Shown here piece by piece: positions 9,622 to 18,433 of a DNA stretch of 64,000 bases. Every line of letters begins with the position of its first letter. Within the stretch, counting starts at the first letter, position 1. Under the pieces are notes generated by a model, which saw only the letters and a program-made list of their open reading frames with translations, did no database searches and had not been told where the DNA came from. The position numbers and the translations under genes were made by a program. The stretch is from Cardiobacteriaceae bacterium (GTDB lineage: Bacteria > Pseudomonadota > Gammaproteobacteria > Cardiobacteriales > Cardiobacteriaceae). The stretch covers positions 62,001-126,000 of the forward strand of contig JAUMXB010000003.1 of assembly GCA_030529365.1 (NCBI GenBank), in the 5' to 3' direction.

Positions 9622-10110
9622 TTGATGTGGTGTTGGGGTTCGGCTTCGCCTCACCACCAACCTGCGTTGTTTCAAGCGCTTGTTGAACCATCATTTCATT
9701 CTGTTGCCAATCGCTTCGCGATGGTGGGTTGACACCCACCCTACGGTTTTTGGTGGGCTGAAGCCCACCCCGCGCTTATTGTGAGAAAAATTCTTGTTAT
9801 AAGCGCTTGTTGGTGAGAAAAAATGATGATGGTTGATGTGATGTTGGGGTTCGGTTTCGCCTCACCACCAACCTGCGTTGTTTCAAGCGCTTGTTTAATC
9901 ATCATCTCATTCCGTTTGAATCGCTTCGCGATGGTGGGTTGACACCCACCCTACGGTTTTGGTGGATTGGGCTTGCTGTTTTTGATGTGTTTTTGCTCAT
10001 ATCAAGCGCTTGTGAACCATCATTTCATTCCGTTTGCCAATCGCTTCGCGATGGTGGGTTGACACCCACCCTACGGTTTTTGGTTGGCTGAAGCCCACCC
10101 TGCGATTCAA
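9568..10110 (+). repeat. Tandem composite repeat array, about 211-bp period
   Basis: Units start at about 9572 and 9783 (period 211 bp), and a third, 5'-truncated unit starts near 9995. Each holds an octamer segment, a TTGGGGTTCGG...CACCACCAACC hairpin, CAAGCGCTTG and the hairpin GGTGGGTTGACACCCACC (9723-9740, 9933-9950, 10053-10070). A degenerate octamer pair (9770-9777 and 9801-9808) keeps the 23-bp spacing. The 600-bp gap between mutL and bamC holds nothing else. Confidence 0.85.
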
Positions 10111-10124
10111 CGCGCTGATTCAGG

Positions 10125-11255
10125 TCAAAGCACGCTGGCGATGGTTTCGAGGACGGCGCGGGCTTCCTTGTCGGGCGCGTTCTGGCCGCTCGCGTTTTGC
10201 ACGACGGCGAGGTTGCGGCCCTGGTCGCTGGCCAGGCGCACGTGATAGACCGGGCGTTCACTGCCTTTGGGCGCGGCTTTGCCGCCCCAGAGGCGCGACC
10301 AGAAGCTGCCCTGTTTTTTTGCTTCGTCGGCTTGCGGTTCGTAGCGCACTTCGTAGGTGCCGGTGGCGTAAGTATCGGAGAGAATGCGGAAGCTGGCGCG
10401 GTCAAGCCCGATGCCAAGGTTGCGCCAGGCCTGTTCGTAGCTGCCGGCAAGGGCCAAGGCTGGTTGGCCGGCAACGCTGGTGAGCGTGCTGCGCGCGGCG
10501 GCTTTGTTGCCGCTTTGCTGGATGTTTTGCGCGCGGCGCATTTCGGCGTCGATGTAGAGGGCGAGGCGGCGCGTCATTTCCAGTTGCAGTTCGGGGTTGT
10601 CGTTGTCGGTTTGCGTCCAGCGGTAGCCGGAAGGCTCTTTGGGGTTGCCTTCGGGGCGTTCTTCAGCCTGGCTGTACACGAGGGTGACGCTGGTCTGGTT
10701 GTCGGCGAGTTTGGCAAAGCGGATGCGGTAGCGGTCGCGCTTGCCGGAGTCGCTGATAAAGCCTAACAGGCTATTGAGCAGACCACTCACGCCGGTACTG
10801 GGGAGATCGGCCTTGTTTTCCAGCCAGTCGGTTTCCATGAGGCCGATGGCGGGATCGCTGACTTTGAGGCGGATGCCGTTGTTGTGCCAGTAGCGGGTGA
10901 CGGCCTGCCAGGCGGTCGAGGCGTCGGCGTTGACGACGAGATAGGGCAGTTCGCCCGCGTTTTCGACAACGCGCACGCCCTGCAATTCGGGCAATACCTG
11001 GATGTAGCCGCGACGGTCGCGCACGGCGTTGTCCTGCGCGTAGGCGGAGTAGGTGGCGGTGGTGGCGGGATTCAGGTCAGGGATGGTGAGCTTGTCGTCG
11101 AGCGAGGCGGCGGAGAGATCCGGCGGGATTTCGAGCGCGTTGTTCATGCGGCTTTGCCGGTAGTCGGGGCGACGGTCGGGGATGAGGTCGGTGAGGTTGC
11201 CGCCGGAACAGGCAGTGAGCAACAGGGCGGTGGTGACAAGGGTAATGTGTCTCAC
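10125..11255 (-). CDS. bamC: Outer membrane assembly lipoprotein BamC
   Basis: A 376-residue lipoprotein of the BAM complex, which folds beta-barrel proteins into the outer membrane. The start is a GTG at 11255 with AAGGA 8-10 bp upstream, just after the dapA stop. It yields a short signal peptide ending in the lipobox LTAC at about residues 14-17. The following unstructured DLIPDRRPDYRQSR region is the BamD-binding stretch typical of BamC, and two helix-grip domains follow (about 85-210 and 255-370). Slightly longer than E. coli BamC (344). The dapA-bamC order is conserved in gammaproteobacteria. Confidence 0.9.
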   Translation of the reverse strand: MRHITLVTTALLLTACSGGNLTDLIPDRRPDYRQSRMNNALEIPPDLSAASLDDKLTIPDLNPATTATYSAYAQDNAVRDRRGYIQVLPELQGVRVVENAGELPYLVVNADASTAWQAVTRYWHNNGIRLKVSDPAIGLMETDWLENKADLPSTGVSGLLNSLLGFISDSGKRDRYRIRFAKLADNQTSVTLVYSQAEERPEGNPKEPSGYRWTQTDNDNPELQLEMTRRLALYIDAEMRRAQNIQQSGNKAAARSTLTSVAGQPALALAGSYEQAWRNLGIGLDRASFRILSDTYATGTYEVRYEPQADEAKKQGSFWSRLWGGKAAPKGSERPVYHVRLASDQGRNLAVVQNASGQNAPDKEARAVLETIASVL

Positions 11256-11274
11256 GATGAATGTCCTTGAATGG

Positions 11275-12162
11275 TTACAACAGGTTGGCGGCGAAAAGCG
11301 CTTGTTCGACGGTGGTTTGCATGTCTTCGGCAAGCGGCACCAGGGGAAGGCGGATGCCGCCATGGATTTTGCCCATGCGCGCGAGCGCCCATTTTACGGG
11401 AATGGGATTGGCTTCGACAAACATGGCGTCGTGCAGGGTTGTGAGCGGGGCGTCGATGGCAAGGCAGCGTTCGCCGTCGCCGGCAAGACCTGCGCGGCAC
11501 ATGTCGGCAAGCGCTTTCGGGGCGACGTTGGCCGTGACCGAGATGATGCCGTCGATATGGCCTTCGGCAAAGGCACGGGCGCTCATTTCGTCATTGCCGC
11601 AAAGGAGGGTGAAATCGCGTGCGCCGCGCGTGCCGAAATGGCGCGCGTGTTCCACCATGCGTTCGAAGGTGCTCGCTTCCTTGATGCCGACGATGTTGCC
11701 GATTTTGGCGAGCGCCTGCACGGTTTCCGGGGCGATGTCAACGGCGGTGCGGCCAGGCACGTTATAGAGCAGCAGCGGCATGGGGACGGCGGCGGCGACT
11801 TTTTCGAAATGGCGATAAAGACCGCGCTGCGGTGGCTTGTTGTAATAGGGGGCGACTTGCAGAGTGGCGTCGCAGCCGCTGTGGTAGGCGGAGTAGCTGA
11901 GCTCGATGGCTTCGTGCGTGGAGTTGGCGCCGGCGCCGGCAATGACGGGGATGCGTTTTTTCGCGATTTCCACGGTAAAGCGGGTGACGGCCTTGTGTTC
12001 GTCGTAAGAGAGCGTTGCCGATTCGCCGGTGGTGCCAACCGAGACGATGGCGTCGGTGCCTTCGGCGATGTGCCAGTTGATGAGGTTTTCCAGGGCGTAC
12101 CAGTCGATGGTGCCGTCTTCGAGCATGGGCGTGACGAGTGCCACGATGGAACCATGAAACAT
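11275..12162 (-). CDS. dapA: 4-hydroxy-tetrahydrodipicolinate synthase
   Basis: A 295-residue TIM-barrel lyase that condenses pyruvate and aspartate semialdehyde in lysine and diaminopimelate synthesis. The GTTGES signature (about 43-48), Tyr of LLYNVPGRT (about 132-140) and the Schiff-base lysine in VGIKEAS (about 157-163) are present. The start MFHGSIVALVTP at 12162 is preceded by a GGAGGACAAC ribosome-binding site. The longer frame upstream has no support. bamC follows 19 bp downstream. bcp is divergent, and the 249-bp region between them should hold both promoters. Confidence 0.97.
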   Translation of the reverse strand: MFHGSIVALVTPMLEDGTIDWYALENLINWHIAEGTDAIVSVGTTGESATLSYDEHKAVTRFTVEIAKKRIPVIAGAGANSTHEAIELSYSAYHSGCDATLQVAPYYNKPPQRGLYRHFEKVAAAVPMPLLLYNVPGRTAVDIAPETVQALAKIGNIVGIKEASTFERMVEHARHFGTRGARDFTLLCGNDEMSARAFAEGHIDGIISVTANVAPKALADMCRAGLAGDGERCLAIDAPLTTLHDAMFVEANPIPVKWALARMGKIHGGIRLPLVPLAEDMQTTVEQALFAANLL

Positions 12163-12411
12163 GTTGTCCTCCAGTGGATTTGCCGGGGCATGGTATGGCG
12201 TTTGCCCGTGCAAAATCAAGCGTGGCTGTGCCAGAATGCGTCCGGGCAATGTTGCGGTGGAGAGGAAGGATGAAGGTTTGCTGTCTGCCCGCATATGTCG
12301 GGCAGGACGATGCCACCCACGATCCCTTCGCGCGGATTTACGGCTACCACTGAAAGCGCATTGCGTTTATCCTGCCGCCCTTTTGCAAAGTTCATTTCAA
12401 GGAGCGTTTCC

Positions 12412-12864
12412 ATGAAGCCATTATTACCTGCCGATCTTTCCCTGCTCACTACCGGTGGCGGGACTTTCACGCCCGCCGATTTGCAAGGGCAGTGGACAGT
12501 GCTCTATTTCTACCCCAAGGACGCCACGCCCGGCTGCACCATGCAGGGTCTCGATTTCCGCGCCCATTACGGCGAATTCCAGAAACTGGGCGCGCAGATT
12601 TTTGGCGTATCGCGCGACAGCCTCGCCTCGCACGAGCGCTTTTGCGAAAAGCAGGATTTTCCCTTCGCGCTGGTGAGCGATCCCGAGGAAATCCTCTGCC
12701 GCGCCTTTGACGTGATCAAGGAAAAAAACCTCTACGGCAAGATCGGCTTCGGCATCGAACGCAGCACGTTTTTGCTCAATCCGCAGGGCGAAGTCGTGCA
12801 CGAATGGCGCAAGGTCAAAGTGGTGGGGCATGTGGAGGAAGTGTTGGAAGTTTTAAAAAAATAG
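12412..12864 (+). CDS. bcp: Peroxiredoxin, BCP/PrxQ family
   Basis: A 150-residue thiol peroxidase that reduces hydroperoxides. The peroxidatic site is TPGCTMQG (Cys about 43) inside FYPKDATPGCT. The usual resolving cysteine five residues later (PGCTxxxC in E. coli BCP) is absent. Other cysteines lie in RFCEKQDF and EEILCRAF, so it is either a 1-Cys enzyme or uses a distant resolving residue. The ATG at 12412 has a good AAGGAGCG ribosome-binding site, and the upstream frame to 12295 is unsupported. Repeat copy 5 starts one base after the stop codon. Confidence 0.93.
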   Translation: MKPLLPADLSLLTTGGGTFTPADLQGQWTVLYFYPKDATPGCTMQGLDFRAHYGEFQKLGAQIFGVSRDSLASHERFCEKQDFPFALVSDPEEILCRAFDVIKEKNLYGKIGFGIERSTFLLNPQGEVVHEWRKVKVVGHVEEVLEVLKK

Positions 12865-12865
12865 C

Positions 12866-12957
12866 CAAAAATAGTTATTTTTTTACCATAATAAAGCGCT
12901 TATTGCGATAAATTTTCTCACTATAAGCGCTTAAGCATGAGAAATTTTCTCATAATA
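12866..12957 (+). repeat. Octamer-pair intergenic repeat, copy 5
   Basis: Octamers at 12894-12901 and 12925-12932, spacing 23 bp. The A arm (AAAAATAGTTATTTTTTT) follows the bcp stop by 1 bp. The right arm is GAGAAATTTTCTC. Confidence 0.92.
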
Positions 12958-13028
12958 AACCTTGCTGTCTGGCATTTGCACCGGATTGCCGATAGCATGA
13001 CGCAACGGATTTTTCACACGAGGACACC

Positions 13029-13844
13029 ATGAGCGCATACCGCCGCATTACCCTGATTGGCACATCGGGCGTGGGCAAGACCACGCTGGCCGAACGTCTG
13101 TCGCGTGGCCACTGGTATCACTACAGCGGCGATTACCGCATTGCCACCCGCTATCTCAACGAGGCCATTGCCGACTGGCTGGAAGAAGAAGCGCAGGCGC
13201 ATCCGCTGTTTGCCCGGCTGGTCGAGGAAGATGCCCTGCGCTTGCAGGGCAAGGCGAGGTTTGACAACTTGCGCATTCTCTCCGCCTATGTCGGCAAACT
13301 CGGGCGCGGTGGCTACGATTTCGCGACCTTCAGCGAACGCCAGCGCGCCTTCATTGCCGCGGAAAAACAGGCGATGTACGACGTGGGCGATTTCATTGCC
13401 CGCGCCGAAAAGCGCCACGGCAAGACGGCCTTCATCAACGACGCTGGCGGCAGCATCGGCGAATATATTGATGACGAAGCGCTGTTTGCCTATTTGAGCG
13501 AACGCACCCTGCTCGTTTACATCCACGCCGATGATGCGCTCAACGAAGAAATCCTGCGCCGCGCCATCGCCCATCCCAAGCCGATCTGCTATGCGCCGGA
13601 ATTTCTGGCGGAAGCGGTGCGCGCCTATGGCGAGATGACGGGCGAAAGCGATCCCGACCAGTTCGATGCCGACGCCTTCTTGCGCTATGTCGCGCCGAAA
13701 ATGCTGGCGCACCGCCGCGAGCGCTTCAGCGAACTGGCGCGCAAATACGGCGTCACCCTTGATGCGCGCGCCGTGTGGCAGTTGCAAAGTCCGCAAGCAT
13801 TTGAAGAATTGCTGGCGCAGGCTGTGCGCGAGCAGAGGGGGTAG
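13029..13844 (+). CDS. P-loop ATPase of unknown function
   Basis: A 271-residue cytosolic protein beginning RRITLIGTSGVGKTTLAERL, a Walker A motif at about residues 11-18. The rest has few landmarks: a conserved-looking INDAGGSIGEYIDD region (about 138-151) that could contribute a Walker B-type acidic residue, and a helical C-terminus. The gene ends 2 bp before metA, so the two are co-transcribed. I do not recognise a functional family. A nucleotide-kinase-like or regulatory ATPase is plausible. The ribosome-binding site GAGGACACC precedes the ATG. Confidence 0.8.
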   Translation: MSAYRRITLIGTSGVGKTTLAERLSRGHWYHYSGDYRIATRYLNEAIADWLEEEAQAHPLFARLVEEDALRLQGKARFDNLRILSAYVGKLGRGGYDFATFSERQRAFIAAEKQAMYDVGDFIARAEKRHGKTAFINDAGGSIGEYIDDEALFAYLSERTLLVYIHADDALNEEILRRAIAHPKPICYAPEFLAEAVRAYGEMTGESDPDQFDADAFLRYVAPKMLAHRRERFSELARKYGVTLDARAVWQLQSPQAFEELLAQAVREQRG

Positions 13845-13846
13845 GC

Positions 13847-14899
13847 ATGCCGCTTGTCGCCCACCGTCCGCTCGAATCGCTCGATCGCATCCGTGCCGAA
13901 GGCCAGGAAGTGCTGGATGTGCAGCGCGCCGAGCATCAGGACATTCGCGAACTGCATATCGGCCTGCTCAACATGATGCCGGATGGCGCCCTGCAAGCCA
14001 CCGAGCGCCAGTTCCTGCGCCTGATCGGCAGCTCCAACCGCATCGCCCAGTTCTACGTGCATATCTTCACGGTGGATGGCGTGCCGCGCAGCCGCGAGAT
14101 GCAGCGCTATATCGACGACAATTACGAGCGTTTTGAAGACATCGCCGCGCAGGGGCTGGACGGCCTCATCATCACCGGCACCAATCCCGTGCATGCCGAC
14201 TTGCAGGATGAAGCCTATTTGCCCGGCATGGTGGACGTGCTGCGCTGGGCCGACCAGCACGTCACCTCCATGCTCTACTCCTGCCTCGCCTCGCACGTGG
14301 CCTTCAAACACTTCTACGGCATCGAGCGCCATGCCCTGCCGGAAAAACTCTTCGGCGTTTTCGAGCATCGCGTGCTCGATCGCAGCCATCCGCTGCTTTC
14401 CAACATCAATACCCGTTTCGACATGCCGCATTCGCGCAAGAATGATGTCTCGCAACAAGCGCTGGAAGCGCACGGCCTGCCGGTGCTGGTGGCAGGCCGG
14501 GAAAGCGGCGTGGCGCTTGCCACCTCGCCGGACGGCTTTCGCCACATTTACCTGCAAGGCCACCCGGAATACGACCATTTCAGCCTGCTCAAGGAATACC
14601 AGCGCGATTTGCTCGCCCATCTCGACGGCAGACTCGCGCGCGCGCCCAACGTGCCCGCGCACTACTTTTCCGAAGAAGCCGAAGCGCTGCTCGGCCAATA
14701 TCTGCAACGCGGCGAAAGCGGCGAATTTCCCTACGACGCTCTGCACGACAATATCGACAACACCTGGCGCGACACCGCCAAGGCCATTTTCGCCAACTGG
14801 CTCGGCCTCATCTACCAGCTCACCCACTACGACCGCACCAAGCAGTACATGGACGGCGTGGACCCCGCCGATCCGCTGGGATGGCGCAGCAAAGCCTGA
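13847..14899 (+). CDS. metA: Homoserine O-acyltransferase (MetA family)
   Basis: A 350-residue enzyme of the MetA (HTS, glutamine amidotransferase-like) family that activates homoserine for methionine synthesis. The catalytic Cys lies in YSCLASHVAF (about 143) and the catalytic His-Glu in QGHPEYDH (about 236-240). LLNMMPDGALQATERQFLRLIG (about 42-63) is the family N-terminal signature. Succinyl versus acetyl donor choice depends on a residue near 111. The local sequence here (TGTNPVHADL) differs from the E. coli one, so the donor is left open. The start is 2 bp after the ATPase stop with a GAGGGGG ribosome-binding site. Confidence 0.93.
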   Translation: MPLVAHRPLESLDRIRAEGQEVLDVQRAEHQDIRELHIGLLNMMPDGALQATERQFLRLIGSSNRIAQFYVHIFTVDGVPRSREMQRYIDDNYERFEDIAAQGLDGLIITGTNPVHADLQDEAYLPGMVDVLRWADQHVTSMLYSCLASHVAFKHFYGIERHALPEKLFGVFEHRVLDRSHPLLSNINTRFDMPHSRKNDVSQQALEAHGLPVLVAGRESGVALATSPDGFRHIYLQGHPEYDHFSLLKEYQRDLLAHLDGRLARAPNVPAHYFSEEAEALLGQYLQRGESGEFPYDALHDNIDNTWRDTAKAIFANWLGLIYQLTHYDRTKQYMDGVDPADPLGWRSKA

Positions 14900-14936
14900 A
14901 TGCGGATGTGATTCGCCGCGTTGGATTGGCGGTGTA

Positions 14937-15280
14937 GGGACGTTGCCTGCAACGTCTGTGCGCATGTGCTGGCTTATTCAGGGACGTAGCAGGCTACGTC
15001 CCTACACTTCGCTTTGGCGATTGTTTGATGTCGGCCATGAATGGCCGACCTGCGAATTGCATCGGCTGTTTTCTCGTAGGGTGAGCTTTAGCCCACCGTT
15101 TTTGCTGCGCAGCGCATCGAGTGCCCGCCGGGCAAAAGAGGAATCGCTGCGCGACGGTGGGTTGACACCCACCCTACGTCCCTACGGTGTCAATGGTGAT
15201 TTCGGACGGCAGGGTGTGTGGACGCAGTAGGTCGGGCACTTTGTGCCCGACATTGAAAACGTCGACCATGAATGGCCGAC
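14937..15280. repeat. Cluster of short hairpin repeats
   Basis: The 400-bp gap between metA and the channel gene is filled with REP-like palindromes. They are GACGTTGCCTGCAACGTC (14938-14956), GGGACGTAGC/GCTACGTCCC (14981-15002), GTCGGCCATGAATGGCCGAC (15030-15049), GGTGGGTTGACACCCACC (15156-15173), GTCGGGCAC/GTGCCCGAC (15231-15251) and a degenerate copy at 15261-15280. Some may terminate the converging metA and channel transcripts. No gene is seen. Confidence 0.85.
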
Positions 15281-15299
15281 TTGCCGTCGCGGTGCGGCG

Positions 15300-18200
15300 T
15301 CACGGCGCTTTCGGCGCGTCGGGATAGAAGGGCAGGTCGCGGAAGCGTTGCGCGGCCTGTTCCGGCGCGGGCGGGAAGTAGATGTCCTGTTTGGGGTAGG
15401 CGATTTCGTAGCCGTGGTCGTGGCAGGTTTGCCAGATGCTTTGCACGACGCGGTGCTTGGTGGGGAACATTTGCTGGTGGTCGAGGTTGAAATAGTACTG
15501 GATGCGGTAGGTCATGCCGCGTTCGGAGTAGTTGAAGGCGAAGACGCCGGGGATGAAGTCGGGCAGTTCGTTCATGATGAGGCCTTCGTCCACGAGCTTT
15601 TGCATGGTTTTCATGAAGTTGGCAACGACTTCGTCGGGGTTGTGGCGGTAGCTCAAGTCCAGATAAAAGACGGTGCGCAGGATTTGGTCGCTGTGTGACC
15701 AGTTCTTGAAGGCGGAGGTGACGAAGTCGGAGTTGGGCAGGATGACGCTTTCGTTGTTGAAGGTGGTGATGGTGAGCGAGCGCATGCCGATGCGTTCGAC
15801 TTTGCCGTCGTAGTTGCCGACGGAGATGGTGTCGCCGTTGCGCAGCGGGCGTTCGATGAGGAGGAGGAGGCCGCTGATGAAGTTGTTGGCAATCGTTTGC
15901 AGGCCGAAACCGATACCGACGCCGAGCGCTCCGGCAAAGACGGTGAAGGTGGTGAGGTCGAGGCCGATGATGCGCAGGGCGAGCAGGAAGCCAAGGGTAA
16001 CGATGGTGTACTGGCTGAAGACGGAGAGGCTGTTCCTGATGCCGAGGTCGGTGATTTTCGCGAATATCCAGCGGTAGGCGAGGGAGCGTGACCAGCGCCC
16101 GATGCGGAAGACGACGTAGATGAGCAAGCCCATGAGGAGCAGGTTCATGAGGGTGAACTGGCCGTCTTCGCCGCCGAAGATCGGGGTTTTCAGGATGGCG
16201 AGCAGCGGCTGGATGCCGGGGGAATTGGCGTTCCAGTGGAAGATGTGGAAAAGAAAATAAATGAGGAAGACGAGGCTGCCCCAGTGCACGAGGGCGTGCA
16301 GGGGGTTGATGACGTCCTGCGCCCAGAAAACGCCGTTGTTGGTGTTTTTGAGGGCATGGCGCTTGGCCCACAGCGAGGCGTCCTTGGCAAGGGCGAGGAT
16401 GCCGACCCAGATGAGGATGAAGGCCCAGATGTAGAGCTGGTGTTCGGCGATGCTCCAGGCGAGGTTGAGGTAGCCGGCGCTGCCGGTTGCGCCGAAGAGG
16501 AAGATGCCGGCGCAGATGAGGTAGGCGAGCAGGCGCAGGATGCGGTAGATGTAGGAATCGCTGTAGTAGGTATTGAGGTAGGCGGTGATGCGGCGCGTGA
16601 GGCGGAAGATGGGCCAGCTCACCAGCAGCATGTAGAGGCAGAAGATGAAGCGGTAGGCGTCGATGGTGTTCTGGTCGGTGAGCACGCTGGTGGCGAGGAT
16701 GACGAGGCTGAACAGCAGGGTGCCGATGAGGGCGATGGTGGTGACGGGGCGGATGAGGCGGTGGTCGTCGGCGCCTTCCATGAGGTGCGAGTCGATGAGG
16801 ATGCGCACGGCGAAGTAGGGGATGGCGACAAAGAGCAGGGCGGCGGCGGGCAGCAGCAGGAGGCCGTAGCTGGGCGTGGGGATGCCGAGCAGGGTGATGG
16901 TGGCCCAGACGAGGGCAAAGAGGCCGAGGTAAGGCAGCAGGTATTTCAGCATGCCGAAGACGAAGAGGAGGATGCGCCGCGCGAATGACAGGCGCTTGCC
17001 GTCGCTCATGCGGCGCACGAGGTGGTTTACGTGGCTGGTGAGAAAGCCGGTGGCGACAATGAGGGTGATGGCGAGCGCAGAGAGCAGGATGATGCGGTTG
17101 CGGCTCTGGTTTTTCAGGGTGTCGGTAAAGGTGCTCGCGGCAACGCTGTACTGGCCGAGGAAGGTGACGGGCGCTTTGGCGACGGAGAGGGCGAGCGCGG
17201 GCAGGCGCGACAGGCTGCCGCCGAAGCGGAAGCGCTTGCTGAGATAGTCTTTGGAAAGGGCGGTGTATTGGCTGTCGGCGTTTTTGCGGATGAGGTTGAG
17301 GTTCAGGAGGTTGTTTTCCAGTTGGCGGTGCAGGTGGTGGTATTGCTCGTTCATCTGGCTGTGGCGGCGCGTGATGTTGGCGGGCATGGCCGCGATTTGC
17401 CGGGCGTAGAGGGAGAATTGTTCGGTGATGGTGCGGAAGTTGTTTTCCAGCAGGGTTTTGCTGCTGTTCAGGCGGGTTTCCATGTGCAGGAGTTCTTCCT
17501 GCACGCGCTCGATGCGGTCGAGCGATACGCTGGAGAAGTCGGCAAATTGCAGGTCTTGCAGGCGCAGGTCGAGGCTTTCGATGTCGTGGGCGAGCTGGCT
17601 GTAGAGGATTTGTTTGTCGATGAGGGCGATGTCGGTATTGGTGGTGAGGCGGGTGTCGCGGGAGAGGTCGCCCTGGTTGAGCTGGCGCGAGAGCTGTTCG
17701 CGTTCGCCTTGCAGGCGTTTCTGGTTTTGCAGGTAGGCATTGGGCAGGGCTTTGCCGGTATTGGCGTTTTCGCGCGCTTCGAGGTAGCGTTCGTTGTAGC
17801 GCTGGTAGCGCGCGTCCAGCAGGGCGTGGTGCTGTTTCGCGAGTTTGAGGGATTCTTGCAGGGCGGCTTTTTGCCGTTGCAGTAGGGCGATGTGGCGGCT
17901 GTTGCGCTCGATAAGGGTGCGGGCATGGGCGATGGCTTCTTCGTCGCGGTGGCCGGAGAGGGGGTTGGCGCGCTTTTGCTGTTCGGCAAGGAGCTGTTCG
18001 GCATTGCGCTGGGCCTGGGCGAGTTCTTTGTTGCCGTCAGCAAGGGCGAGGGTGATGGCGTTGATGTTGTGCTGGATTTTTTCAAGGGCGCTGCGGGTTT
18101 CGCTCAGGTCTTCCTGGCGCACGGGCTGGTCGGGCGGCAGCGCTGCCTGGTTTTCCGCGCGCAGGGTTTCCAGTCTGGCGCTTTTCAGCTGGTTGTCGCT

Positions 18201-18347
18201 TTCAAGGCCGTCGAGGTCGCGGGAAAATTCTTCCAGATCATGGCTGGCCATGATGGGCGGCAGGGCGACGGGGTCGGGCGCGACTTGTGCCCACACAGCT
18301 TGTGCTGTGCAAAAAGCGATGAAGATGAGAAAATTCCGCCACCACAT
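15300..18347 (-). CDS. Large MscS-family mechanosensitive channel (MscK/MscM-like)
   Basis: A 1015-residue inner-membrane channel. A signal peptide (1-20, ending VWAQ) is followed by a long periplasmic coiled-coil domain (about 30-350, Leu/Glu/Gln-rich). Multiple membrane segments follow (about 400-800). The MscS module is at about 800-1000: the pore helix region GALGVGIGFGLQTIANNF, the beta domain with RNGDTISVGNYDGKVERIGMRS, and the cytosolic vestibule. This is the layout of E. coli MscK (KefA) and MscM (YjeP), which open under membrane tension or ionic signals to relieve osmotic pressure. Length is a little under the 1100 residues of those proteins. Monocistronic. Confidence 0.9.
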   Translation of the reverse strand: MWWRNFLIFIAFCTAQAVWAQVAPDPVALPPIMASHDLEEFSRDLDGLESDNQLKSARLETLRAENQAALPPDQPVRQEDLSETRSALEKIQHNINAITLALADGNKELAQAQRNAEQLLAEQQKRANPLSGHRDEEAIAHARTLIERNSRHIALLQRQKAALQESLKLAKQHHALLDARYQRYNERYLEARENANTGKALPNAYLQNQKRLQGEREQLSRQLNQGDLSRDTRLTTNTDIALIDKQILYSQLAHDIESLDLRLQDLQFADFSSVSLDRIERVQEELLHMETRLNSSKTLLENNFRTITEQFSLYARQIAAMPANITRRHSQMNEQYHHLHRQLENNLLNLNLIRKNADSQYTALSKDYLSKRFRFGGSLSRLPALALSVAKAPVTFLGQYSVAASTFTDTLKNQSRNRIILLSALAITLIVATGFLTSHVNHLVRRMSDGKRLSFARRILLFVFGMLKYLLPYLGLFALVWATITLLGIPTPSYGLLLLPAAALLFVAIPYFAVRILIDSHLMEGADDHRLIRPVTTIALIGTLLFSLVILATSVLTDQNTIDAYRFIFCLYMLLVSWPIFRLTRRITAYLNTYYSDSYIYRILRLLAYLICAGIFLFGATGSAGYLNLAWSIAEHQLYIWAFILIWVGILALAKDASLWAKRHALKNTNNGVFWAQDVINPLHALVHWGSLVFLIYFLFHIFHWNANSPGIQPLLAILKTPIFGGEDGQFTLMNLLLMGLLIYVVFRIGRWSRSLAYRWIFAKITDLGIRNSLSVFSQYTIVTLGFLLALRIIGLDLTTFTVFAGALGVGIGFGLQTIANNFISGLLLLIERPLRNGDTISVGNYDGKVERIGMRSLTITTFNNESVILPNSDFVTSAFKNWSHSDQILRTVFYLDLSYRHNPDEVVANFMKTMQKLVDEGLIMNELPDFIPGVFAFNYSERGMTYRIQYYFNLDHQQMFPTKHRVVQSIWQTCHDHGYEIAYPKQDIYFPPAPEQAAQRFRDLPFYPDAPKAP

Positions 18348-18433
18348 GTTCGATGCCCGCCTGAAAAAACGGGCATTTTAACGTAAATGTTGCGGATAAC
18401 CGCCGCTTTTTCTGCGGCAGGAGACAAGATGAA

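Noticed and set aside
9526-10110. CRISPR array
   Set aside because: Period is about 211 bp with nearly identical units of known palindrome families. There are no 28-37 bp repeats with unique spacers and no cas genes.
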